64,000 bases of DNA from the NCBI RefSeq assembly GCF_030158815.1, contig NZ_BPFZ01000003.1:62001-126000 (forward strand). Reading direction: 5' to 3'. This stretch comes from Candidatus Phycosocius spiralis. GTDB taxonomy: Bacteria > Pseudomonadota > Alphaproteobacteria > Caulobacterales > Aquidulcibacteraceae. The notes beneath the pieces are model-generated. The model was not told the origin of the DNA. It was given only the letters and a program-made list of their open reading frames with translations, and made no database searches. Shown in pieces: positions 56,989 to 64,000 of this stretch (position 1 is the stretch's first letter; the number at the start of each line of letters is the position of its first letter). The translations under genes and the position numbers were made by a program.

Positions 56989-58476
56989 CTAATCCTTACC
57001 ATAATCCTTAAGCAATTGCGCCGCTGCCAATCGACCCGAAAGTGTCGCCATAGGGATACCAGGTCCTGGATGGACAGAACCCCCCGCTAAATACAATCCC
57101 CGTAAGGCACTTCGCGCACCGGGCCTTTGGAAACTGGCAAAAGGACTATGATTCGCCCGGCCGTAGAGCGCACCACCCGTGCCTGGGAACAATGCATGAA
57201 AATCAGTTGGGATGGTCTGAACACTTTGTTCCATATCGATGGTAAGACCACATTGTTGCATGATGCGCCAAGCGGCTTGTTTAGCCTGCGCAGGATCAAA
57301 GGCTGGATTGTCAGATAAATCACCATCGGCGGGCGCATTGATCAGGATCAATAGGCGCTCTGCGCCATCGGGAGCAGTGCAGGTGTCATCGCGGTCTTGC
57401 GCACAGATATAGACGGTGGGCGATTTGGGCGGCGTTCGCGCCTTAAACACATCGTTGAATTCAGCCCGGTAATCATCTGAAAACAAAACACTGTGATGGG
57501 CAAGGGCCATTCCTTGTGTGCGCGCATTTATGCACCAGGTGATAGCAGACTGCGTCCGGTTGGTCGGTGCCACTGGTTTTGCCGCATTGCTAGCCTTTTT
57601 GCCCAACAGCCCTAGACCCAAAGCAGACAAATCGCCGTTAAACACAATCGCGTCAGCAACCAGTGTTTCACCATTTTCGAGCTCTACACCGCAGACCCGA
57701 CCACGCTGAACGAGGATTTGAGCTACCGAGCATTCAAAACGAAAATGCGCACCTACATATTTGCCAAGAGTGTGCATCGCACTACTGACCGCGGCCATAC
57801 CACCTTTTACGCGCCAAACCCCAGTTTGTTCAACATGGGACACCAGCATCAATGTTGCGGGTGCCCAAAAGGGTGAGGATCCACAATAAGTGGCATAGCG
57901 ACCAAATAATTGTTGTAATCTTTCATCTTTAAAATACTGACCTAGTGCGGACCACATGGTCTGGTGCGGGGCCGTGTCCAACATGGCACCAAGATTTTGA
58001 AAACCCAAGCGCCGCACAAGCTCTAATGGGCCCGGTCTTTGGCTTTCAATGAACGGCCCACGCAAGGTCTCAAAAATTCGACGGCTACGCTCGCAAAAGG
58101 CCAAATAACCCGAAGCCTCGCGTGCGCCCGCAAATTCGTCAATCGCCTCGGCAGATTTTTGGGTGTCGGCATAAAGATCAAGCTTCCCCCCCGATGCCCA
58201 TGCATGGCGGGCTAAAATCTCGACTGGCACTAGCGTCAGATGATCATCAAAGGCGAGACCCGCATCAGCAAAAAGCGCGTCAAACACCCATTTCATCGTA
58301 AAAACCGTCGGACCAGCATCAATCGCGGTCGTGCCAATCCTGATTTGGCGCATCTTGCCGCCACACGTGGCGGCGCGCTCCAGAACAGTGACGTCACAAT
58401 TGTTCCGGGCGAGGTCTGCAGCGGCGGCCAACCCTCCCATGCCGGCTCCAATGACAATGATTTTTGGGCGCTTCAA
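56989..58476 (-). CDS. crtD: 1-hydroxycarotenoid 3,4-desaturase CrtD
   Basis: The 495-aa CrtI-like flavoprotein has VIGAGMGGLAAAADL, ATCGGKMRQI and DAGPTVFTMKWVFDALF followed by ARHAWASGGKLDLY, the pattern that distinguishes CrtD from CrtI. The C-terminus has GLYLAGGSVHPGPGIPMA. CrtD desaturates 1-hydroxy carotenoids after CrtC acts. Its start overlaps the upstream membrane-protein gene by four bases (ATGA), so the two are coupled. Confidence 0.9.
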   Translation of the reverse strand: MKRPKIIVIGAGMGGLAAAADLARNNCDVTVLERAATCGGKMRQIRIGTTAIDAGPTVFTMKWVFDALFADAGLAFDDHLTLVPVEILARHAWASGGKLDLYADTQKSAEAIDEFAGAREASGYLAFCERSRRIFETLRGPFIESQRPGPLELVRRLGFQNLGAMLDTAPHQTMWSALGQYFKDERLQQLFGRYATYCGSSPFWAPATLMLVSHVEQTGVWRVKGGMAAVSSAMHTLGKYVGAHFRFECSVAQILVQRGRVCGVELENGETLVADAIVFNGDLSALGLGLLGKKASNAAKPVAPTNRTQSAITWCINARTQGMALAHHSVLFSDDYRAEFNDVFKARTPPKSPTVYICAQDRDDTCTAPDGAERLLILINAPADGDLSDNPAFDPAQAKQAAWRIMQQCGLTIDMEQSVQTIPTDFHALFPGTGGALYGRANHSPFASFQRPGARSALRGLYLAGGSVHPGPGIPMATLSGRLAAAQLLKDYGKD

Positions 58477-59219
58477 AACCCCAATCCTAATGACTTATTT
58501 GATTGGGAGGTGCTGTGTGCTTCTAAACGCAGACGGATTTGGCGGTGGTGGTATAAGATGATACCAAGCCCTGTGATAAGCGGTATCGCCCAAAGGACCG
58601 GATGCAGGGCGATCGTGGGCATAATCCTAACCGCGCCAAAAGCAAAGAATGCAGTATAAACAGAAATCCCAGCCCCAACAATGGCTTTGACGTGCTCTTT
58701 TAAATAAGTGAGGGGCGCAGGATTGGGCGTAAACATAAAGAATAAATTGGTGCCAGCGGTCGCAAAGCCAACGATGGAGATTACAACCATCAATAATTGA
58801 CCAATCAAAATGCCTTCCAGAGCACAACCTAGCGCCGCAACAATTAGGATCGGCTGCAAGAACAGGTTAAGCCCCCTTCGATTAGCACGATGATTGGCCT
58901 TATTTTTTAGGGTCTCGACCCCGTACCATGCGAGATTAATGGTCAAAATCGCCAGATAAAACATCATGATGCCAAAGATACCGCGCACGAAAACGGGATC
59001 TTTGAGATGGGGATGGGTGCTCAAGGGGTCGATCAGGGTGCATAAGCTTAAGAGGACTGCAATGAAACCTGCCATCAAGATCGTACGAGCGAATATCTTA
59101 CCCCATAGGCGGTGGTTCGGGGACCCTTTGCGCCCCAAAACCGGCACCCAAAAGCATACCAAGCCCACCGCGCCAAACACGATATGAAAGGCAACGAGCG
59201 TGTGAAATAGGGTCAGCAT
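58473..59219 (-). CDS. Polytopic membrane protein coupled to crtD
   Basis: The 248-aa protein has about seven membrane segments. The opening LFHTLVAFHIVFGAVGLVCFWVPVLGRKG, followed by NHRLWGKIFART, resembles DUF2306-type predicted membrane proteins. It has no assigned function. Because it lies first in an operon with crtD and overlaps it, it could affect carotenoid handling or the membrane, but this is context only. Confidence 0.7.
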   Translation of the reverse strand: MLTLFHTLVAFHIVFGAVGLVCFWVPVLGRKGSPNHRLWGKIFARTILMAGFIAVLLSLCTLIDPLSTHPHLKDPVFVRGIFGIMMFYLAILTINLAWYGVETLKNKANHRANRRGLNLFLQPILIVAALGCALEGILIGQLLMVVISIVGFATAGTNLFFMFTPNPAPLTYLKEHVKAIVGAGISVYTAFFAFGAVRIMPTIALHPVLWAIPLITGLGIILYHHRQIRLRLEAHSTSQSNKSLGLGF

Positions 59220-59360
59220 GCAAGGAGCTCCAGCCAGCAGCGTCTAACAGACTGGACATAGTGACGCGTCCAGAGCTAGGCTTCAAGAGGGCGTCAATGC
59301 CAAGGTGGCGACGCGGGCACTTTAAGGGGTCTTTCCACATGAATTTATGGATGATCAAGG

Positions 59361-60758
59361 GTGCTTGAACCAGAGCCAGTCCACAAGGGTTCTAGCCCCT
59401 ATTGCCCGCCACGACCCGCGCCCTTGGGCCCAATGTCAAGCTTGGTGCGGGTGATCCGCCAAGGCGATGGCGATCTTTTGAGCTTGATGCCAGCTGACGC
59501 CTATCGATTACCCATGGGCCCATTGGGCTATTCCAGACGTTCGATCCAAATCATCAATGATCCTGAATTAACCAAGCCGATTTTGGCTGATCCCAACGAT
59601 CTTTTCCCCAAAAATGATTTGATGGTTGGCGCTTTGGCACCCTTGGTCGGCAATTCAATGTTTGTCTCGAGTGGGGATTTGTGGCGTCGGCAACGGCGCA
59701 TGATTGACCCGGCTTTTTCCCATATTCGTCTGGCTAAAGCCTTTCCCGATATGGTCGGTGCCATACATGATTTTGAGGCGCGCCTCGCCAGCGCTAGTGC
59801 GGCGGCCCAGCCGATTTCGCTGGATTTGGCAATGGGTCAGTTAACCGCAGACATTATCTGCCGCACGGTGTTTTCAACCTCACTTGCGAACGAGACTGCA
59901 CGCGATGTTTATGATTCTTTTGCTTTTTTTGAGCGAAGCGTCGCCCATGTTGAGTTAACGCGCTTGATCTTTGGCAAGCCATTTGAAGAGATTCCACAGC
60001 GTAGAGACGTGCTGCAGGCTTGTGAAAATATCCGTGGCCATATTGGCCGATTGCTGGACACCCATGTCGCAAAAGGTGCCAAGTTTGACGATATCGCAAC
60101 CGCCATCATTGCCGCGCGCGATTTAGATACTCATGAACGCTTCAGCCGCGAAGAATTGATCGACCAATTGGGCGTGTTTTTTCTGGCAGGCCATGAAACA
60201 ACGGCCAGCGCTTTAACTTGGGCGTTCTTCATTGCCGCCATGATGCCTGAAGTGGCCGAGCGGATACGCCAAGAAGTCCAAGAAGTGGCAGGCACTGGCG
60301 AGATCGGCTTTGATCATATCAAGCGCCTAACCTACACCAAAAATGTGTTTAAAGAGACATTGCGGCTTTATCCACCTATTACCTTTATTCCCCGCGTTGC
60401 AGCTGAAGACACGTTGATTGGGGGCAAGAAAATCAAACGTGGCACCATGGTGATGATTGCGCCTTGGGCGATCCATCGCCATCAGTTGCTATGGCTTGAT
60501 CCCGATGTGTTTGATCCTGATCGCTTTTCATCAAGCCGCGAGCAGGAAATAGTTCCAGGCTCCTATTTGCCATTTGGCGCGGGGCCACGTGTGTGTGTGG
60601 GTGCGGCTTTTGCCACAACCGAAGCGACGCTCATTTTGGCCTATATCCTGCGCACCTATCAATTGGTAGTGCGCCAACCAGAACAAATTCGCCCTGTCGC
60701 GCGCCTTACCACCAGACCGGCGCAGGAAATTTTTGTCGATGTGGTCAAGCGCATATGA
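59361..60758 (+). CDS. Cytochrome P450
   Basis: The 465-aa protein has the complete P450 signature set: I-helix AGHETTASAL, ExxR in KETLRLYPP, and the heme loop FGAGPRVCVGAA with the Cys ligand. No membrane anchor is seen, which is usual for bacterial P450s. The GTG start has AAGG directly before it, so the true start may be different (ATG 59436 is in frame). The stop overlaps the ATP-grasp start as ATGA. Being coupled to crtB, it may oxidise a carotenoid; the exact reaction is unknown. Confidence 0.92.
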   Translation: MLEPEPVHKGSSPYCPPRPAPLGPMSSLVRVIRQGDGDLLSLMPADAYRLPMGPLGYSRRSIQIINDPELTKPILADPNDLFPKNDLMVGALAPLVGNSMFVSSGDLWRRQRRMIDPAFSHIRLAKAFPDMVGAIHDFEARLASASAAAQPISLDLAMGQLTADIICRTVFSTSLANETARDVYDSFAFFERSVAHVELTRLIFGKPFEEIPQRRDVLQACENIRGHIGRLLDTHVAKGAKFDDIATAIIAARDLDTHERFSREELIDQLGVFFLAGHETTASALTWAFFIAAMMPEVAERIRQEVQEVAGTGEIGFDHIKRLTYTKNVFKETLRLYPPITFIPRVAAEDTLIGGKKIKRGTMVMIAPWAIHRHQLLWLDPDVFDPDRFSSSREQEIVPGSYLPFGAGPRVCVGAAFATTEATLILAYILRTYQLVVRQPEQIRPVARLTTRPAQEIFVDVVKRI

Positions 60759-61945
60759 CTAAATCTGTTTTATTGACGATGGGCAGGTTACCCAAAGCGC
60801 TTGATTTCGCTCGCTCTTTTGCTGCTTTGGGTTGGCGGGTGGTGGTGGCTGAACCCTATCGCACCCACTTGACCGGGGCTTCAAACACGGTGGCAAAATC
60901 AGTGCAAACCCCGCCGCCTTGTGCTGGCAAACTGGCTTATTTATCGGCCTTACAAACCATTATTGAAGCCGAAAAAATCGATCTTGTGCTGCCCTTGTCG
61001 GAAGAGACGATGCACGTCGCGCATTTGCGTGATCATTTGCCCAAAACTGTTCAGCTTTTCGCGCCACCCACTGAGCAGCTTTTGGGGTTGCACCACAAGG
61101 CCCTATTTCAAAAGCGCGCCGCCGCCCATGGCTTAAGCGTACCCGACACGGCTATTTTAGGAACCAAGGCGGCTGAGAAACTGGCACATACCCATAATTA
61201 CGTGATTAAGCCCGTTTATTCCTGCTCTGGCCGGGGGGTCAGTTTGCACAGAGCGGGCGAGGCGTTGGAGAAAAGCCAGGACCTAAATCCCCATGAAGGG
61301 GCCGTGGTTCAACGCCAATTGCAGGGCCAGCAATACAGCAGTTTTGCGATCACCCATCAGGGCAAAATTCAAGCCCATGTCATTTACCGAGGCATCGTCA
61401 TGTCGGGCAGTGTGGCGGTAGCTTTTGAGCGGGTTGAACAAGGAGCCATAGAGGAGTGGGTCAACCGTTTTGTGGCCGCTGAGCACTATAGCGGCTTTAT
61501 CTCCTTTGATTTTTTTGTCGATGATCAGGGCCTAGCCCAAGCGATTGAGTGCAATCCACGCGTCACCAGCGGTGTGCATTTTATGGAGACAGAGGATTTG
61601 GCCCCTGCGATTTTAGCGCCCTTTTCTCAGCAGATCCGCATGAAACCCGCCCAAAGGATGCAGCAATTTTATCCCACCTTGACTGAAGTTCAGGCCACCA
61701 TGTTTAAGGGGCCTCAGTTCTGGAGCCACTTAAAGATCTTGCGCACGGCAAAAGATGTCACGTGGTGCGCCCGCGATCCAATGCCATTTGTGACCATGCC
61801 GATCACCGCCTTTTCCATCATCGCGATGTCAATGCGGGAACAGCGCAGCTTTGGTCAAGTATCAACCCAGGATATTTCTTGGTTTGAAGGCGAAGAGCTA
61901 TCCCCTTTGTCTGCGCGCTTGAAAAGTGGCGGTCTCCATGATTAG
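60755..61945 (+). CDS. ATP-grasp ligase in the carotenoid cluster
   Basis: The 396-aa protein has an N-terminal Rossmann-like part (SVLLTMGRLPKALDFARSF) and an ATP-grasp core: the Lys in YVIKPVYSCSGRGV, VVQRQLQGQQYSSFA and the metal-binding IECNPRVTSG. ATP-grasp enzymes activate a carboxylate by phosphorylation and join it to an amine or thiol. The substrate is unknown. It is translationally coupled to the P450 upstream and overlaps crtB, which suggests a shared product. Confidence 0.88.
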   Translation: MTKSVLLTMGRLPKALDFARSFAALGWRVVVAEPYRTHLTGASNTVAKSVQTPPPCAGKLAYLSALQTIIEAEKIDLVLPLSEETMHVAHLRDHLPKTVQLFAPPTEQLLGLHHKALFQKRAAAHGLSVPDTAILGTKAAEKLAHTHNYVIKPVYSCSGRGVSLHRAGEALEKSQDLNPHEGAVVQRQLQGQQYSSFAITHQGKIQAHVIYRGIVMSGSVAVAFERVEQGAIEEWVNRFVAAEHYSGFISFDFFVDDQGLAQAIECNPRVTSGVHFMETEDLAPAILAPFSQQIRMKPAQRMQQFYPTLTEVQATMFKGPQFWSHLKILRTAKDVTWCARDPMPFVTMPITAFSIIAMSMREQRSFGQVSTQDISWFEGEELSPLSARLKSGGLHD

Positions 61946-63101
61946 GTCGGGAGCAAGGTTTGGCGGCACTTTGGTGGATATCCCCCATGGGATGAAGCTT
62001 GGATGGAATGGTGATGCAATGAGTGCCCTTGAAAGCCTTATGACCGAGCAGGGCCATCCTCCTGTCTTTGCAAGCCATTTAGACCGCTTGGCCTGCCGGG
62101 ATTTAATTAAAACGGGCTCCCACTCTTTTTTCTCTGCCTCCCTCTTATTACCCGAAGAGCTGCGTGAAGCTGCCTATGCGCTTTATGCCTTTTGCCGCTT
62201 GTCCGATGATGCTGTGGATGTTGAAAATGGCAATGGCTTGGCGATTTTGCGGCTGAAAGAGCGACTGGACGGGGTTTATGGCGGCGAGCCAGAGCCCTTG
62301 CCGTCTGATCGATGCTTGGCAGACGTCGTGCGCCGATATGCCATCCCACGCTATGTCTTTGACCTATTGCTAGAGGGCTTTGAATGGGACGTTTCTGGGC
62401 GCACCTATAAAACGCTCGACGACGTTGAAGCCTATGGTGAGCGCGTGGCGGGATCGGTTGGTGCGATGATGGCAGCTTTGATGGGCGTGCGCGATCCTGC
62501 GATGGTTGAGCGCGCGTGCGATCTTGGGGTAGCGATGCAGTTGACCAATATCGCCCGCGACATTGGTGAGGACGCGCAAAATGGTAGGCTCTACCTGCCG
62601 CTGGATTGGTTTGTGGCGGCAGGTCTAGATGCCGGCGATTGGCTTAAGGACCCGCAATTCTTGCCCCAGATCGGCGACATGACATCGCTTCTTTTAAGCC
62701 GAGCTGAGAGCCTCTATCGCCGCGCCGATCAAGCCATCGCCCGTTTGCCTGCCCTTGTTCGCCCAGCCATATTTGCGGCGCGCTTACTATATGCAGAAAT
62801 TGGCAGGGTTATTCACGATCAAGGCTATAATTCTATTCATGAGCGCGCCAATACTAGCCCCGCGCGCAAGGCGTGGTTGGTGGGTGCGGCGATGCAGCGT
62901 GCGGCGCGACCTATGCCCAAAGCAGCGCTTACCATCCAAGACGGACTAAACCGACCATTGGTGGCCGCGATCTGCTTAGAGCCACCTCCACCCCGTGCGG
63001 CCAACAAACGGCCCGGTGGCGTGAAAGATGACCTCAATTGGGTGTTGGACTTGTTTTCTGATCTTGAAGTGCGGGATCGAACCGGGAGGCGCAGTTCATG
63101 A
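61938..63101 (+). CDS. crtB: Phytoene synthase CrtB
   Basis: The 387-aa enzyme joins two geranylgeranyl diphosphates to phytoene. The two Asp-rich motifs are DDAVD (within YAFCRLSDDAVD) and DIGED (in LTNIARDIGEDAQNGRLYLP). The ATG at 61938 overlaps the ATP-grasp gene; GTG 61926 or ATG 62019 are alternatives, and the first 30 residues look unconserved, so the real start may be later. The stop overlaps the next small gene as ATGA. Confidence 0.93.
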   Translation: MIRSGARFGGTLVDIPHGMKLGWNGDAMSALESLMTEQGHPPVFASHLDRLACRDLIKTGSHSFFSASLLLPEELREAAYALYAFCRLSDDAVDVENGNGLAILRLKERLDGVYGGEPEPLPSDRCLADVVRRYAIPRYVFDLLLEGFEWDVSGRTYKTLDDVEAYGERVAGSVGAMMAALMGVRDPAMVERACDLGVAMQLTNIARDIGEDAQNGRLYLPLDWFVAAGLDAGDWLKDPQFLPQIGDMTSLLLSRAESLYRRADQAIARLPALVRPAIFAARLLYAEIGRVIHDQGYNSIHERANTSPARKAWLVGAAMQRAARPMPKAALTIQDGLNRPLVAAICLEPPPPRAANKRPGGVKDDLNWVLDLFSDLEVRDRTGRRSS

Positions 63102-63262
63102 GTCCCAATATGCTATTTTTCTTGGAGTTTGTCGCCTTCAGTGGCTTAGCGCTCGCCTTCGCGATCCAACAAGTAATCTCGCTCTCACCCCAAAAGGGCG
63201 ACAAGAAAGAGGAAGACGAAAAGCCCACCCTACCAAAAACTTCGGGGCATTCTGAAGGGTAG
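63098..63262 (+). CDS. 54-aa membrane protein following crtB
   Basis: The short ORF starts on the crtB stop (ATGA) and encodes one membrane helix (MLFFLEFVAFSGLALAFAI) and a Lys/Glu-rich tail (KGDKKEEDEKP). It is not recognised. Its last 33 bases overlap the convergent crtC gene. The coupled start and clean topology argue that it is expressed, perhaps as a small membrane subunit or anchor. Confidence 0.6.
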   Translation: MSPNMLFFLEFVAFSGLALAFAIQQVISLSPQKGDKKEEDEKPTLPKTSGHSEG

Positions 63263-64000
63263 CATGGCGCGAATGATGGGCTGGCGTAGCCGCTCTAAAT
63301 TCAGAGTTTCATGCATCATCGTAACGCGTTCTCCATCGATGCTGGTTGATAACGCAGAGCGGGCATAAAAGGGCGTATCTTCCAACGATTTTAGGACACT
63401 TATCGGCGCATCGCGATCGCACCAAGCCTTGCGACGAATGCCCCAGAAGCTCGAGGATAAACCTTTATGCGTCATGTGTGCCAAGGAAGTTACCTCGCCA
63501 CTCTTCGAGACGCTCAGATGCGCAGACCCTTCGCGCTGATCGGGGTAGATAACGTCGTAGAATATACGCAAGTCATTGCCGAGATGCGCGCGCCCCCAAT
63601 GCCAATGGGTAAATGCCCGCTCTAAGGGCTCAGTTCCATGATTGGTGTCAAAATAGCCATCACCAGACCAAGAGAGAGCTGGGTGACTAAGGTCCAACTC
63701 AACCCGGGCACGCGGTGCCAACGGTCGCCATTGATGACGCCCTGCTGGATCAAGATCAAAGGCCGCTTCGGTCATCACTTCGGGAAAAAGGCGGATTGTA
63801 CCTTTCACGCGCAACGGGATCGGGGCGCAAATCTCATCGATTGTGATGGTCAGAACCCCATCTTCCCAAACCAAACGGCTTGGCCCAATACTGAGTTCAG
63901 TGGCCGTGCGCGACAAGGTTCGCGCACCCCGCTCGGTCATCGCCCATCTGCCACGTGCGCCATCAAATCGGTAAAGCGCCACATTGACTGCACAATGGTC
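63230..64000 (-). CDS. crtC: Hydroxyneurosporene synthase CrtC, 3' part
   Basis: The frame stays open to the window edge (DHCAVNVALYR), so the true start lies beyond 64000. WAMTERG near the visible N-terminal side and the later GTEPLERAFTHWHWGRAHLG and SFWGIRRKAW segments are CrtC features. CrtC adds water to the end of neurosporene or lycopene, giving 1-hydroxy carotenoids, the substrate of CrtD. It converges on the 54-aa gene. Confidence 0.9.
   Translation of the reverse strand, partial: DHCAVNVALYRFDGARGRWAMTERGARTLSRTATELSIGPSRLVWEDGVLTITIDEICAPIPLRVKGTIRLFPEVMTEAAFDLDPAGRHQWRPLAPRARVELDLSHPALSWSGDGYFDTNHGTEPLERAFTHWHWGRAHLGNDLRIFYDVIYPDQREGSAHLSVSKSGEVTSLAHMTHKGLSSSFWGIRRKAWCDRDAPISVLKSLEDTPFYARSALSTSIDGERVTMMHETLNLERLRQPIIRAMLPFRMPRSFW

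Overview
The window looks like a chromosomal segment of an alphaproteobacterium, most probably a Caulobacterales-type freshwater aerobic anoxygenic phototroph. The pointers are a CC0125/CC1285-type lipoprotein, an MmcB-type nuclease, a TIGR02302/DUF4175 protein, the neighbourhood gap-pgk-class I fba next to DUF4175, Sel1 and thiE genes, a complete ccoNOQP-GHIS set, and at the right edge bchO with crtI, crtD, crtB and crtC. Base composition is moderate by eye, so a high-GC Caulobacter is unlikely. The genus is not determined.

Layout. 1-8.4 kb: 5' part of gltD, then uppP, coaBC, an Lrp-type regulator, a YeiH-type exporter, a lipoprotein, an exported superoxide dismutase, slyX, a DUF2332 protein and a lipocalin. 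The gltD-uppP spacer carries two near-identical palindromic operators. 8.7-16.7 kb: pheT (without pheS beside it), polA, a tyrosine phosphatase, galE and a small coiled-coil protein. 16.8-24.3 kb: gap-pgk-fba facing a DUF4175-Sel1-thiE operon. 24.3-31.1 kb: an AbgT transporter, an isolated astB, a GntR-controlled ABC exporter operon and a long stretch with no recognised gene. 31.2-38.9 kb: PBP1A, an unknown exported 676-aa protein, a PHA depolymerase, SCO, a DJ-1/PfpI protein and mmcB.

39.1-41.7 kb: a two-gene unit made of a double-glycine-leader bacteriocin-like precursor and, overlapping it by ATGA, a previously unlisted 56-aa membrane protein (candidate immunity protein), followed by a DUF6065 gene and kdsA. 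41.7-51.1 kb: a small membrane protein diverging from ccoNOQP-GHIS (cbb3 oxidase plus assembly factors) and a DUF2189 gene. 51.1-52.1 kb: a graveyard in which remnants of an RND efflux pump and a sodium:solute symporter are joined end to end. 52.6-64 kb: a DUF3422 gene, then the edge of a photosynthesis/carotenoid cluster: bchO-crtI (+), crtD with an overlapping membrane-protein gene (-), a translationally coupled P450 / ATP-grasp ligase / crtB / 54-aa protein operon (+), and crtC (-), which runs off the window.

How the genes fit together. CrtB and CrtI make an acyclic carotene backbone, CrtC hydrates it and CrtD desaturates it, the standard spirilloxanthin/spheroidene branch. The P450 and ATP-grasp ligase coupled to crtB are not part of the textbook pathway and suggest a further carotenoid (or related lipid) tailoring step; this is the strongest candidate for an undescribed system here, followed by the bacteriocin-like pair at 39 kb. 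Functions come from sequence recognition alone; no database searches were run.
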